A stretch of DNA of 64,000 nt from Marinobacter vulgaris (lineage in GTDB: Bacteria; Pseudomonadota; Gammaproteobacteria; Pseudomonadales; Oleiphilaceae), in NCBI RefSeq assembly GCF_003344045.1, contig NZ_QFWX01000009.1, positions 20,305 to 84,304 on the forward strand, in the 5' to 3' direction. Positions 36,263-46,319 of the stretch are shown here, piece after piece. Position 1 is the stretch's first letter; the number at the start of each line of letters is the position of its first letter. Below the pieces are notes generated by a model. That model had not been told where the DNA came from, searched no databases, and was given only the letters and a program-made list of their open reading frames with translations. A program made the position numbers and the translations under genes.

Positions 36263-39214
36263 TTAGTTCTGGCTGATGGTGTTTCCGGCGTCCGGTTCGT
36301 AGGCGGGTAACCTCAAGCGCACGCGGGTTCCCCGGCCCAGATCAGCATTCGCCGGGCTGTCCACCTGAATGTTGCCGTAGTGCTCTTCAATGATGCTGTA
36401 TACCAGTGATAACCCAAGGCCGGTTCCCTTGTTGGGGGCCTTGGTGGTGTAAAAAGGCTCGAAGATGTGGTCCAGTTGTTCTGTTGGTATTCCAGACCCT
36501 TCGTCAGTGACTTCGATGATAGCGGAGTAACCGTCGAGGTTTCCACTGATGTGAACTTTGCCGCCGATGGGCGAGGCATCCCGGGCATTGGCCAGGAGGT
36601 TGATAAACACCTGAACCAGCCTCTGCTCGTCGCCCAGGATCAACAGGTTTTCCGGGCAGTCATTGACATAGAGAACGCCCATGCTCTTATCGCTTAGGGA
36701 AAGCAGGTTGATGGACTCATTGATGCAGCGGCGGATGGCCACGGGTTCGTAGCGGTTTGCATGGGCGTGGTTGCCCGTGCGGGCAAAATTCATCAGCGAC
36801 TGGAGAATGGTGGATATCCGCCGGGTCTGTTGCTGGATCTGCTCAGCGGTGGAAAGGATGTCGGGGTCGTCGGTTTCCAGTTTCAGGTTCTGGGCCAGAG
36901 AGGAGATGCCGGTGACCGGATTGCCAATCTCGTGGGCAACGCCGGCAGCAAGCCGGCCCACGGATGCCAGTCGCTCGCTGTGCATTAATTCGTCTTCCAG
37001 CAACCGGGTCTCAGTCTGGTCCTCCACCAGGATAATGCTGCCGCCCTCTGTGTGATCAGGACCGCTCAGGGCAGCCTTGTGGAGGTTCAGCCAGTGGGGA
37101 CGACCTTTCAGATCCAGCCTGTGCTTGTATCGATGTAACTCTTCGCCGCTGTTAAAGTCATCCAGTAACAGGTGCCAGTGTTCCGGCAGTGCCATCAGCT
37201 TCGCCCCCACCACGTCATCGGCGGTAATACGGGTCAGGGTTTCCATGGCATTGTTCCACATCAGGATTTCGCCATCCTCACCCACCGAGCAGGCGGGTAT
37301 GGGCAGGTTCTGAAGGGTCTGGCGATAGTGTCTGCGAAGATTGTCCAGTTCGCCGGCCAGCCCCGTCAGCCGGTTCTGGTAGTCGCCAAGTGCCCGCTCC
37401 ACGTAACGGATGTCCTGGGCTGTACCGCCACTTGCCATGGGCTTGTAACCAAGGTGTCTTTTAACCAGGTCCCTCGCAACGGCAGGGCCCAGCAAGCCGG
37501 AGAGGTTCACTTCGACCCGGTCACGAAGCCGCCTGAGCTGGTAGGGCCGGTATTCCACATTGGGCAGCTTCAGCTGGGCCAACGCCCGGTCCACTTCCCG
37601 TCGGGCTGCGCTATACCCCAGAGGAACCGCCAGCTGCCGCACAAAATCTCCCGAGGAGGTGGCCAGTAATTCCCGGCGCTGGGGGCGGGAAAGTGCTCCC
37701 AGTGAGCAGGCTTCGGCGGCGCTGGCTTCTTCGGCCGTGCTGGCGCTAAGGACGGACATCACCGCAAACACGATGACGTTTGCGGTCAGGCTGACGAAGG
37801 TAAAGATGTGCCAGTTGCTGTAGTCCGGAACCAGCGGGGCACCAAGAAACTCCAGCAGGTTTGCGGTGTGGGAAAATGGCAGCACCAGGGTGACAGCCCA
37901 GATAACAAGCCCTGTAACCAGCCCCGCGATCAGCCCGCGGCGGTTGCCCTCCGGCCAGTAGATGACCCCCAGTGCTCCGGGCAATAGTTGCAGCATGCCA
38001 GACAGCGAAATGGCCCCCAGAATCGCCAGGTCAAGATTTTTGCCCAGGGTTTCGTGAAACAGCAGTGCCGCGAAAATGATGGCAGCAATCAGCAACCGTT
38101 TAACCCATCGCAGCCAGTGGTAGATATCACCCTGGTCTTTCGGGGTGCGCAGGGGCAGTACCGCGTGGTTCAGAACCATGCCCGCCAGTGCCAGGGTGCT
38201 GACAATCATCAGCCCGCTGGCGGCGGACAATCCGGCAATGTACATCAGCAGGGTCAGTGCCGGGCTGCCCAGTGCCTGGGCGATACCAATGGCGTAGAAG
38301 TCCGCGCCGGTGGTGGCTGCCAGGGCCTGGCCACCCCATAGAATCAGCGGTACCGGCAGGCCCAGTAACAGCAGGTAAAGGGGAAGGCCCCAGCTCGCCT
38401 TTGCCAGTGCTTTGGGAGAGGGGTTTTCGTTGAACGTCATATGGTACATGTGGGGAAGTACCAGGGCGCCGGCAAACGACATCAGCATCAGTGCCCGCCA
38501 GCTGCCGTCATCAATGCTCATGGTCATTGAACTGATCGGCGTTCGCTTTTCTGCCAGCCAGGTTTCCAGGCCGCCAAGGCCGCCAAATACGCCAAACAGG
38601 ACCACGCCGCCCAGGGTCAGCAGCGCAAACAGCTTGACCAGGGAGTCGAACGCAATTGCCAGTACCAGGCCCTGGTGGTTTTCCGATCCCTGGCTGCGGC
38701 GCGTGCCGAACAGCATGGCGAAAAGGACCACCGTAATGCTGAACAGCACGCTGATCAGCCGCGGAGAGGTATCGGGTGCCAGCAGGCTGGCGGAGGTCGA
38801 CACCGCCTGAATCTGCATGCTCAGCAGGGCCAGTATGGCGGTGCCGGAGCAGATGGTAACCAGGGTGCCGGCCCACTGACTGCGATAGCGGTAGGCAAAC
38901 AGATCGGCAAGGGACGTAAGCTGGTAGGCGCGGCCAATTCTCATGACCGGGTTAAGCAGCACCGGCGCCAGCAGGAAGGCGCCGCTGATACCAAGATAGT
39001 AGGCCAGGAAGCCGAATCCGGATTCCGCGGCCATGCCCACGGCCGCGTAGACGGCCCAGATGCCGGCATAGACGCCGAGGCTCAGTGTGTAGACCAGTGG
39101 GTGCCTGACCCAGCTGCGGGGCAAAATCCCCTTTTCGGTAATCCAGGCGATGCCGAAGAGCAGTATCAGGTAAAGCAGACTGGCGAGTAACAGCCCGGGG
39201 GCGCTAAAACTCAT
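36263..39214 (-). CDS. cbrA: Sensor kinase CbrA (SLC5-like transporter fused to histidine kinase)
   Basis: 983 residues, the length I recall for P. aeruginosa CbrA. The N-terminal ~500 residues are a sodium/solute symporter-like module with about 13 membrane helices ([53 protein letters not shown]). Next come a STAC-like linker ([30 protein letters not shown]), a PAS domain ([20 protein letters not shown]) and a HisKA/HATPase kinase: H-box [20 protein letters not shown]-box [14 protein letters not shown]-boxes DEGSGIP and GTGLGLSLV. Likely coupled to cbrX upstream (overlap of 11 bp) and to cbrB. Confidence 0.94.
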   Translation of the reverse strand: MSFSAPGLLLASLLYLILLFGIAWITEKGILPRSWVRHPLVYTLSLGVYAGIWAVYAAVGMAAESGFGFLAYYLGISGAFLLAPVLLNPVMRIGRAYQLTSLADLFAYRYRSQWAGTLVTICSGTAILALLSMQIQAVSTSASLLAPDTSPRLISVLFSITVVLFAMLFGTRRSQGSENHQGLVLAIAFDSLVKLFALLTLGGVVLFGVFGGLGGLETWLAEKRTPISSMTMSIDDGSWRALMLMSFAGALVLPHMYHMTFNENPSPKALAKASWGLPLYLLLLGLPVPLILWGGQALAATTGADFYAIGIAQALGSPALTLLMYIAGLSAASGLMIVSTLALAGMVLNHAVLPLRTPKDQGDIYHWLRWVKRLLIAAIIFAALLFHETLGKNLDLAILGAISLSGMLQLLPGALGVIYWPEGNRRGLIAGLVTGLVIWAVTLVLPFSHTANLLEFLGAPLVPDYSNWHIFTFVSLTANVIVFAVMSVLSASTAEEASAAEACSLGALSRPQRRELLATSSGDFVRQLAVPLGYSAARREVDRALAQLKLPNVEYRPYQLRRLRDRVEVNLSGLLGPAVARDLVKRHLGYKPMASGGTAQDIRYVERALGDYQNRLTGLAGELDNLRRHYRQTLQNLPIPACSVGEDGEILMWNNAMETLTRITADDVVGAKLMALPEHWHLLLDDFNSGEELHRYKHRLDLKGRPHWLNLHKAALSGPDHTEGGSIILVEDQTETRLLEDELMHSERLASVGRLAAGVAHEIGNPVTGISSLAQNLKLETDDPDILSTAEQIQQQTRRISTILQSLMNFARTGNHAHANRYEPVAIRRCINESINLLSLSDKSMGVLYVNDCPENLLILGDEQRLVQVFINLLANARDASPIGGKVHISGNLDGYSAIIEVTDEGSGIPTEQLDHIFEPFYTTKAPNKGTGLGLSLVYSIIEEHYGNIQVDSPANADLGRGTRVRLRLPAYEPDAGNTISQN

Positions 39215-39380
39215 TGGGATCCCGGCGCCATTCCAGCCAGAAGCCGATAGCGATCAGGCCGGCCCATATCAGGTACGGGCTGTACCAGGCATTCTCCGGC
39301 GAGGTCCACCAGTCAAGAATGTTGGGGGAAAATATGTAGATGGCCAGAACCAGAAGGAAGACCAGACGGTAGATATACAT
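39204..39380 (-). CDS. cbrX: Small membrane protein CbrX
   Basis: About 58 residues from ATG at 39380 (a GTG at 39398 is in frame; neither start has a clear Shine-Dalgarno). Two predicted membrane segments: YRLVFLLVLAIYIFSPNILD and YLIWAGLIAIGFWLEWR, with a WWTSPENAWYSPY loop between. Its end overlaps the cbrA start by 11 bp. Pseudomonas has a small ORF, cbrX, translationally coupled to cbrA at the same place, so the same role is inferred: setting CbrA expression or assembly. Confidence 0.75.
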   Translation of the reverse strand: MYIYRLVFLLVLAIYIFSPNILDWWTSPENAWYSPYLIWAGLIAIGFWLEWRRDPNEF

Positions 39381-39430
39381 CGGGCATGATATCCGCACTG
39401 TCGTTTGAGAGAAGCTTTATAACATGTCGT

Positions 39431-40303
39431 TCACCGGGCTGTCAGGTGAATCCGCTCGGGCGACCAGTTGGCTGCTGCCAGCCTGAGCAGGGTATCGATG
39501 TCCGCTGCTTCCGACAACAAACCGGGGTCCTGACCAAGGGCGGCGAGGGCCTGTTCCAGATTCGCCTTCGCAATCCCGTCATCCAGTGCCGGTGCATGGT
39601 TCTGTTTGCTGAGTTTCTGGCCCTGGGCATTGAGAATGACCGGAATGTGCATCCAGTGGGGCGGGGCAGAGCCCAGGGCATGGAAGATCTGTTGTTGCTG
39701 CGCTGTCATGTCCAGCAAATCCGAGCCCCTGACCACGTGGGTGATGCCCTGGTCAATGTCGTCGGCAACTACCGCCAGCTGATAGGCGTAGAAACCTTCC
39801 TTACGCAGGATAACCGGGTCGTCCAGCTCGGCATGGACGGCCTGCGACTGGGGCCCCAGTAACTGGTCCTGCCATTGGCTCTGTTCATCATGCAGCGCGA
39901 AGCGTACAGCGAATGGACGCTCCCCGGGCCGGGCATGGCCCTGGCGACAGTGGTTCGGGTGCCGGCCGTCATGCTCCCGCAGTTGCTTGCGGGAGCAGGT
40001 GCAACGGTAGGCAAGCCCCTGCTCCAGCAGCCGGTCAATCAGTTGTTGATAGTGGGTATGGCGATGGGACTGAAAGCGCACCGGCTCGTCGGAGCGCAGG
40101 CCGTGTGCTTCGAGGCTTGCCAGTATCTGTTCGCTGGCATGCGGTGACTCCCTCAGGGGGTCGAGATCCTCAATCCGCACCAGCCAGGTGCCATCATGGC
40201 TGCGAGCCTCCAGGAAACTGGCAACAGCGGTGACCAGGGAGCCGAAGTGCAGCGGTCCGGTCGGGGAGGGCGCAAATCGGCCCCGGTAGAGGCGTTCAGT
40301 CAT
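39431..40303 (-). CDS. gluQ: Glutamyl-Q tRNA(Asp) synthetase
   Basis: Truncated GluRS paralogue that glutamylates queuosine in tRNA-Asp. 290 residues: the HIGH region reads RFAPSPTGPLHFGSL, the KMSKS-like motif is KLSKQNHAP, and the zinc site is CTCSRKQLREHDGRHPNHC. It lacks an anticodon-binding domain, as expected. Placed between dksA and cbrX, as in Pseudomonas; dksA is 54 bp upstream on the same strand. Confidence 0.95.
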   Translation of the reverse strand: MTERLYRGRFAPSPTGPLHFGSLVTAVASFLEARSHDGTWLVRIEDLDPLRESPHASEQILASLEAHGLRSDEPVRFQSHRHTHYQQLIDRLLEQGLAYRCTCSRKQLREHDGRHPNHCRQGHARPGERPFAVRFALHDEQSQWQDQLLGPQSQAVHAELDDPVILRKEGFYAYQLAVVADDIDQGITHVVRGSDLLDMTAQQQQIFHALGSAPPHWMHIPVILNAQGQKLSKQNHAPALDDGIAKANLEQALAALGQDPGLLSEAADIDTLLRLAAANWSPERIHLTAR

Positions 40304-40356
40304 GGGCTCTGACGGCTGACCCCGGTTCCGGGATCAGCGTAATCGGTGAGCAGGCA

Positions 40357-40797
40357 TTAAATGCCAGTCTGGCGCTCGCGGATTTCGGCGAGAGTCTTGC
40401 AGTCAATGCAAAGCGTGGCGGTCGGGCGTGCCTCGAGGCGACGGATGCCGATTTCGACACCGCACTGGTCACAGAAGCCGTAGTCGTCCTTGTCGATGCG
40501 GTCGATGGTCTGGTCAATTTTCTTGATCAGTTTGCGCTCGCGGTCACGGGTGCGCAATTCCAGGCTGAATTCCTCTTCCTGGGTTGCACGGTCGCTGGGA
40601 TCCGCGTAATTTGCCGCGTCCTCCTGCATGTGGTGCATGGTGCGATCCACTTCTTCCATCAGCTCCTGCTTCCACTGCAGAAGTAGTTGCTTGAAGTGCT
40701 CAAGCATTTCAGCACTCATGTACTCTTCACCCTTTTTCATTTCATAAGGGGTGAAGTTGGTAATACGTTCGCGTGGTTGTGCTGCAGTATTTGCCAT
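40357..40797 (-). CDS. dksA: RNA polymerase-binding transcription factor DksA
   Basis: Binds the RNAP secondary channel and potentiates ppGpp at rRNA and amino-acid promoters. 146 residues. The coiled-coil tip carries DPSDRATQEEE with both Asp, and the zinc finger has Cys109, Cys112, Cys130 and Cys133 (FCDQCGVEIG, LCIDCKT). Divergent from sfsA, as in E. coli and Pseudomonas. Acts with SpoT, which is encoded at 8.1 kb. Confidence 0.97.
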   Translation of the reverse strand: MANTAAQPRERITNFTPYEMKKGEEYMSAEMLEHFKQLLLQWKQELMEEVDRTMHHMQEDAANYADPSDRATQEEEFSLELRTRDRERKLIKKIDQTIDRIDKDDYGFCDQCGVEIGIRRLEARPTATLCIDCKTLAEIRERQTGI

Positions 40798-40916
40798 TGA
40801 ATACGGCCTCTTATAATCCTGAAAAGCACTCGCCCTGAAACGGGAATTTGCGGAAAATAGCAGATTAGCCCCATGGGCGCCAGCCTTGTGACAACAACTT
40901 TAGTAGGGAGCCATGA

Positions 40917-41645
40917 ATGAAGTTACCCGCCCCGCTGATCGAAGGCAGGTTGATCCGCCGCTATAAACGTTTCCTTGCTGATGTCCTGTTGCCGGATGGC
41001 ACTGAGGTGATTGCCCATTGCCCCAACACTGGCTCCATGCTCGGCTGCCAGCCGGCGGATGCGCGGGTCTGGCTGAGCGCCAGCGACAACCCGAAACGCA
41101 AGCTGAAATACACCTGGGAGCTGGTTGAGACGGCTCCGGCTGAGGTGGCCTGCATCAATACGTCAAGGCCCAACAACCAGGCCCGTGAAGCGATTGAACG
41201 GGGAGTCGTGCCGGAACTGGCGGGCTACGCAGACTGCAGGACAGAGGTGAAGTATGGTGCCGAAAAAAGCCGGATCGATCTTCACCTGTCCGCTCACAAA
41301 AGCCTTGCAGACGCCTGGGTAGAGGTAAAGAACGTAACCCTGTGTGAGGGCGGCCGGGGTTATTTTCCCGATGCGGTGACAACACGGGGCCAGAAACATC
41401 TGCGGGAACTGATGGCCCAGGCCCGCGCCGGAGAGCGGGCGGTGCTGTTTTTTGTGGTCAATCACACCGGCATAACCAGTGTTCGTCCGGCGGACCATAT
41501 CGATGGGACCTACGGCGAACTGTTGCGCGAAGCCGCCGCCGCGGGGGTTGAGCTGCTGGCCTACCGGGCTGCATTGTCGGGCGCTGAAGGCCCCGACGGG
41601 TCTATTTCGTTGGTGGAGGCGGTTCCGGTCATGCTGGAAGCCTGA
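40917..41645 (+). CDS. sfsA: SfsA family protein (sugar fermentation stimulation)
   Basis: 242 residues of the SfsA family: [83 protein letters not shown] with the nuclease-like E-x-K pair. E. coli SfsA was linked to maltose metabolism and nonspecific DNA binding; the fold suggests a nuclease. Divergent from dksA, convergent with the fused kinase gene. Confidence 0.93.
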   Translation: MKLPAPLIEGRLIRRYKRFLADVLLPDGTEVIAHCPNTGSMLGCQPADARVWLSASDNPKRKLKYTWELVETAPAEVACINTSRPNNQAREAIERGVVPELAGYADCRTEVKYGAEKSRIDLHLSAHKSLADAWVEVKNVTLCEGGRGYFPDAVTTRGQKHLRELMAQARAGERAVLFFVVNHTGITSVRPADHIDGTYGELLREAAAAGVELLAYRAALSGAEGPDGSISLVEAVPVMLEA

Positions 41646-41676
41646 CCGGAACCCCTCTGCCGCCTATTGGTCTTCC

Positions 41677-43251
41677 CTAATGGGACAGGCCGAAATGCTG
41701 GCGGATACGATCGGCAACCGCCTCGGCCACATGTTCCTGGTCCGTGTGCAGGTGGATCGTGTGCGCCTTCTCTTCAGCGGTCAGCGGCTCGAACCAGGTT
41801 TCCTGGACTTCAAGCAGCTCCTCGGTGGCTTCGGAGGCGTCGCCCGAGCGCTTGCGGATCCATTCCCGTCGGCTCTCAAGGGGCGCCTCACAATGGATCA
41901 GGGCAAACGGCATGCCCCGGCTTTCGGCAACGTCAGCCAGCATCTCGCGCTCGGCGTGTTTCAGGCAGGCGGCGTCCAGGATGACCGGCATGCCACCTGC
42001 CAGCAATTTTCCGGCAAGATCCGCCAGGCGTTGGTAGGTGCGTTGGTTGGCCTCCTCGGTGTAAAGGTTACCGCCGGTGGGCGACTTGCTCTGTGCCAGC
42101 GGCCCCAGCCCGAAAAGCCGTTTACGCTCAACGTCGGAACGCAGGCGGATCAGCCCCAGCTCGGCGGCCATGGAGTGGCTCACCAGGGACTTGCCGCTGG
42201 CGGAAAGGCCGGTGGTGGCCAGCAGGTAGGGGTTGGGAATGATGCTGTAATCCTCTGCCAGCTGGGCGTAATCCCGGTACTTCTGCATCAGGCCCTCTTT
42301 GTCGGCGTCGGTCAGTGACGGATTGCCCATGGTAAACAACGCAATCTTGGCCCGCACCATGGCGCGATACGCCTTGTACAGCGGCAACAGGGGCAGGGCG
42401 TCGAAATCGCCCCGGTACTCCAGATAGGTGTTGAGCACCAGGTTGGCCAGCTCCGGCTCACGCCGGGATTCCAGATCCATCAGCAGGAAAGCCAGGTCGT
42501 TGATGACGTCAATCCAGCGGAAGGATTCGCTGAACTCTATGCAGTCGAACACTGTGACCTTATCTTCGAATACGGTAATGTTGGCCAGGTGAAGATCGCC
42601 ATGGCATTCCCGGACAAAGCCGTCCTCGTAGCGCTCGGCAATCAGCGCCGACTGGCGCTCGAAGGTGGTGCGGGTCCACTGTTCCAGGTTGTCCAGTTGC
42701 AGTAACAGTGCCTCATCGTCAATCATCGGCCGGATCTGGTCGAAGTTTTCCTGCATGCCGGCATAGACCGCCTCGGGTGTTCCCAGAGGCTTGCCGGGGG
42801 TGACCGGTGGCTGCCTGTCATGGAAGTCCGCAACCTGGCGGGCCAGGCTGGTGAGCAGTTCCGGCGTCAGCTTGCTGTTCTCCTGTCGCACGTCGAACAG
42901 GTCATTCTGATCGAACTGGCGCATGCGAATGGCGTATTCGAAAGCCTCGCCCTGGCCGCCAAGTTCCGGCGCGTCGGCCGAACCGGTGATGGGCAGAACC
43001 TCCAGGTAAAGGTTATCGGCAAGGCGGCGGTTCAGGCGAAGTTCCTCCTCGCAGAAGTACTTGCGCCGCTCCAGGGTGGAGAAATCCAGGAAGCCGAAGT
43101 CCATGGGTTTCTTGATTTTATAGGCAAACTCGCCTGTCAGGATGACCCATGAGATGTGCGTCTCGAAAACCTGAAATTCTTTCACCGGGTGGTCATACAG
43201 CGCCGGATCCTGTAGTGCCAGAATCAGGTTGTCGGATGTTGCGTCGCTCAC
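41677..43251 (-). CDS. Fused aminoglycoside-phosphotransferase-like and AAA/zeta-like kinase
   Basis: About 524 residues from GTG at 43251, chosen because GAGGAG lies about 8 nt upstream (the open frame extends to 43329). The N-terminal ~330 residues are an APH/ecdysteroid-kinase-like domain with catalytic-loop CHGDLHLANI and metal-binding FDCIEF. The C-terminal ~170 residues are a P-loop kinase of the AAA_33 type (Walker A TTGLSASGKSLVS; LDAACLKHAEREML). Such fusions are widespread but uncharacterised and not a proven antibiotic resistance. No residue-level reason to assign a substrate. Divergent from mrcB. Confidence 0.8.
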   Translation of the reverse strand: MSDATSDNLILALQDPALYDHPVKEFQVFETHISWVILTGEFAYKIKKPMDFGFLDFSTLERRKYFCEEELRLNRRLADNLYLEVLPITGSADAPELGGQGEAFEYAIRMRQFDQNDLFDVRQENSKLTPELLTSLARQVADFHDRQPPVTPGKPLGTPEAVYAGMQENFDQIRPMIDDEALLLQLDNLEQWTRTTFERQSALIAERYEDGFVRECHGDLHLANITVFEDKVTVFDCIEFSESFRWIDVINDLAFLLMDLESRREPELANLVLNTYLEYRGDFDALPLLPLYKAYRAMVRAKIALFTMGNPSLTDADKEGLMQKYRDYAQLAEDYSIIPNPYLLATTGLSASGKSLVSHSMAAELGLIRLRSDVERKRLFGLGPLAQSKSPTGGNLYTEEANQRTYQRLADLAGKLLAGGMPVILDAACLKHAEREMLADVAESRGMPFALIHCEAPLESRREWIRKRSGDASEATEELLEVQETWFEPLTAEEKAHTIHLHTDQEHVAEAVADRIRQHFGLSH

Positions 43252-43373
43252 GGCTCTCTCCTCGGGTTCCTTGAACTCGTTGATTTTTAATGCACCTATC
43301 ATAACGGCCAGATTACAGAAATAACACACGGATGGCCTGCCGCACGCCTGGCCCGATTCGTTATAATCCCGCC

Positions 43374-45698
43374 ATGAAAAAATCTGCCTCTCCCCGCAAG
43401 TCTCCGAAAAAGAACAATCGCAAAGGCAAGGGTGCCCGCAAGCCCTGGTTCTGGCGGCTGTTTTTCCGCGTATTTTTTATTGGTGTGGTGCTGCTTGCCG
43501 GCTGGATGGTCTACCTGGATGCGGTGGTGACCTCCCGCTTCGAGGGGCGTCGCTTTGAGGTGCCGTCGCGGGTCTATGCCAGACCGCTGGAGCTTTACGA
43601 CGGTGCCAGTGTCAGCTCTGGTGCGCTGCAGCGGGAACTGGAGCTGTCCGGTTATCGCGTCGGCGACGGCAGTCGCGCAGGGACCTATCGGCGCAACGGC
43701 GGGCATTTCACGATCAGCACCAGGGGCTTCCGGTTTACCGATGGGCTGGAGCCCCGCAGGCGGCTGTCACTGACCATCTATAGTGACCAGGTCCGGGATT
43801 TCAGGGTGCTATCGGGAGACTCTTCACCCATTGTACGCCTGGAGCCGGCCCAGATCGGCGGCATCTACCCGGCCCATAATGAAGACCGGGTACTGGTGCA
43901 GCTGGCAGACTTGCCGGATCTGTTTACCGACACGCTGCTGGCAGTCGAGGACCGCAATTTCCACGATCATTTCGGAATTGCGCCCCTGTCCATTGCCCGT
44001 GCAATGCTCGCCAATATCCGGGCGGGCCAGATCGTGCAGGGAGGCAGCACCCTGACCCAGCAGCTGGTGAAAAACTTCTTCCTGACCCGGGAGCAGACGC
44101 TGCTGCGCAAGGGCAACGAGGCGCTGATGTCGCTGTTGCTGGAACTGCATTACGAGAAAAACGACATACTGGAAACCTACCTCAATGAGGTGTATGTGGG
44201 TCAGGCAGGCACCCGTGCCATCCACGGCTTCGGGCTGGCCAGCCAGTTCTATTTTGGTGAATCCATTCGCGACATCGAGCCCCATCAGGTAGCGCTGCTG
44301 GTCGGGTTGGTAAAGGGACCAAGCTACTACAACCCCCGCCGCCATCCCGAACGCGCGCTTTCCCGGCGCAATCTGGTGATCGATGTTATGGCCGAAACCG
44401 GTCTCATTGGCGAGGAGCAAGCCGCCCGGGCCCGTGCCCAGCCACTGGGCGTAACCGACAGGGCCTCGTATTCGGAAAACCGTTACCCGGCCTACATCGA
44501 CCTGGTGCGCCGCCACCTGGCAAGGGACTACAAGCAGGAAGACCTGCAAAGCGAAGGACTGCGGATCTTCACGACACTGAACCCGGCAATCCAGTACGCT
44601 GCGGAATTCTCTGTCGGGGATATGCTCAGCCGGATGGAGGGTGGCTCTGATGCCACCCTGGAGTCGGCTATGGTGGTGACTTCACGGGACAGCGGCGAGG
44701 TGCTGGCCCTGGTGGGCGGCCGCGACCCCAAGTACGCTGGTTTCAATCGCGCCGTGGATGCGAGCCGTCCCATCGGTTCGCTGGTCAAGCCTTTTGTCTA
44801 TCTCACGGCACTGCAGCAACCTGACCGCTACACCCTGATTACACCCGTTGAGGACAAGGGGTTTTCCCTGGTGTTTGACGATGGGCGCCGCTGGGAGCCA
44901 AAAAATTACGATAAAGAGGAGCGCGGGGAGGTGCCCCTGCACAAGGCGCTTTCCCATTCCTATAACCTGCCCACTGTGCGGGTGGGACTGGATGTCGGTA
45001 TAGATGCAGTGAAGTCCACCCTGCAGGGTTTTGGTGTGACAGGGGGTATATCCGAATACCCCTCGATGCTGCTGGGCTCCGTGCCCATGACGCCGGTAAC
45101 CGTTGCCCAGATCTATCAGGGGCTGGCAACCTCCGGCTTCAATACGCCCCTGAGAGCCATTCGGCAGGTTACCGACGCGCAAGGCGAAGCTCTGTCCCGC
45201 TACAGCCTGAAAGTGGACCAGGTGGCGGACCCGGCGGCCGTGCACCTTGTGCAGTACGTGATGCAGGAAACCATGCAGGAGGGAACCGGGCGTTCCGCTT
45301 ACCGCACGGTGTCCCGGGATCTGTCGCTTGCAGGCAAGACCGGAACCACCGATGATGGCCGCGACTCCTGGTTCGCCGGCTTCAGCGGCGACCTGCTCGC
45401 AGTTACCTGGGTGGGCAGGGACGATAATGGGCCCACCTCACTGACCGGTGCCACCGGTGCGCTGCCGGTCTGGTCGCGGTTTATGGCCCAGGTTCCACAA
45501 CACGGATTTTCGCCGGTGGTGCCTGATGGGGTGGAATACCACTGGGTCGATCCCGCCAAAGGCGCTCTGACCGCGGAACATTGTGAAAACGCACGCCTGA
45601 TGCCATTCATCACCGGTAGCGAACCTGATGTGGAGGTTTCCTGCGGTGGTAAACTGGAGCGGCAGATACGGGGCTGGTTTGAAGGACTCTTCCAATGA
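43374..45698 (+). CDS. mrcB: Penicillin-binding protein 1B
   Basis: Bifunctional peptidoglycan glycosyltransferase/transpeptidase of the inner membrane. The ATG at 43374 gives 774 residues. A basic cytoplasmic tail (KKSASPRKSPKKNNRKGKG) precedes one membrane helix (LFFRVFFIGVVLLAGWMVYL), a UB2H-like domain, GT51 (VEDRNFHDHFG, GGSTLTQQLVKNFFL) and transpeptidase motifs SLVK (RPIGSLVKPFVY), SHN-type SYN (LSHSYNLPTV) and KTGTT. TATAAT lies only 6 nt before the ATG. Overlaps the following lipoprotein by 4 bp. Confidence 0.96.
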   Translation: MKKSASPRKSPKKNNRKGKGARKPWFWRLFFRVFFIGVVLLAGWMVYLDAVVTSRFEGRRFEVPSRVYARPLELYDGASVSSGALQRELELSGYRVGDGSRAGTYRRNGGHFTISTRGFRFTDGLEPRRRLSLTIYSDQVRDFRVLSGDSSPIVRLEPAQIGGIYPAHNEDRVLVQLADLPDLFTDTLLAVEDRNFHDHFGIAPLSIARAMLANIRAGQIVQGGSTLTQQLVKNFFLTREQTLLRKGNEALMSLLLELHYEKNDILETYLNEVYVGQAGTRAIHGFGLASQFYFGESIRDIEPHQVALLVGLVKGPSYYNPRRHPERALSRRNLVIDVMAETGLIGEEQAARARAQPLGVTDRASYSENRYPAYIDLVRRHLARDYKQEDLQSEGLRIFTTLNPAIQYAAEFSVGDMLSRMEGGSDATLESAMVVTSRDSGEVLALVGGRDPKYAGFNRAVDASRPIGSLVKPFVYLTALQQPDRYTLITPVEDKGFSLVFDDGRRWEPKNYDKEERGEVPLHKALSHSYNLPTVRVGLDVGIDAVKSTLQGFGVTGGISEYPSMLLGSVPMTPVTVAQIYQGLATSGFNTPLRAIRQVTDAQGEALSRYSLKVDQVADPAAVHLVQYVMQETMQEGTGRSAYRTVSRDLSLAGKTGTTDDGRDSWFAGFSGDLLAVTWVGRDDNGPTSLTGATGALPVWSRFMAQVPQHGFSPVVPDGVEYHWVDPAKGALTAEHCENARLMPFITGSEPDVEVSCGGKLERQIRGWFEGLFQ

Positions 45699-46270
45699 AA
45701 ATGAACATGTTCAGATACGGGGGCCTGATGGCCCTGGCGCTTATGGTGGCTGGTTGTGCCTCGGGTCCGGGGGGCGGTTCCATTTATGTACCGGCCGGTG
45801 GTTCCTCGTCCCCGGACGAGGCGCCGCGGCCGCCACAGACCAGCGAGACACGGGACGAGCCCAGGGTAGAGCGCAAAAGCGAGCAACCCGACGAGCCAGT
45901 CAGCGAGCCAGAGTACAGCGCGCCGAGTTACCAGGATGAGGGCGACGCAATCTCTCCCGCCGCCAGAAGCCTCATCCAGCGTGCTGACAGCCTCATGGCC
46001 GCTGGCGACGCCCAGGCAGCGGTGGCGCAGCTGGAACGGGCGCAGCGGATCGCGCCACGCTCGGCACAGGTCTATTTCAAGCTGTCGGAGGCCTACGTGG
46101 CCCTGGATCAGCTGGGTTCGGCGGAGCAGTTCACCCTGAAAGGCCTGTCGCTGGCGGGCAGTGATACGTCATTACAGCGTTCAGGATGGATGCTGCTGGC
46201 AGATATTCGGCGTGCCCGTGGGAATGTGGCCGGGGCGGATCAGGCGGAGGATCGGGCCGGAGCCCTGTAA
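45695..46270 (+). CDS. TPR-containing outer-membrane lipoprotein
   Basis: 191 residues. The signal peptide ends in the lipobox LMVAGC (Cys at about 21), followed by a disordered Pro/Glu/Ser linker (DEAPRPPQTSETRDEPRVE) and two to three TPR-like repeats (AARSLIQRADSLMAAGDAQA; QVYFKLSEAYVALDQLGSAE). The ATGA overlap with mrcB implies coupled translation. A plausible role is as a partner of PBP1B, by analogy with LpoB in enterobacteria or lipoprotein activators in Pseudomonas, but sequence relation to those is not evident. Confidence 0.7.
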   Translation: MKMNMFRYGGLMALALMVAGCASGPGGGSIYVPAGGSSSPDEAPRPPQTSETRDEPRVERKSEQPDEPVSEPEYSAPSYQDEGDAISPAARSLIQRADSLMAAGDAQAAVAQLERAQRIAPRSAQVYFKLSEAYVALDQLGSAEQFTLKGLSLAGSDTSLQRSGWMLLADIRRARGNVAGADQAEDRAGAL

Positions 46271-46273
46271 AAG

Positions 46274-46304
46274 AAAGACCCCCGCTGCGAGGCGGGGGTC
46301 TTCC
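46274..46304. terminator. Bidirectional terminator between convergent lipoprotein genes
   Basis: GACCCCCGC (46277-46285) pairs with GCGGGGGTC (46292-46300). T-rich flanks occur on both strands and are stronger in minus-strand reading. Confidence 0.75.
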
Positions 46305-46319
46305 GGCACTGGCTATATA

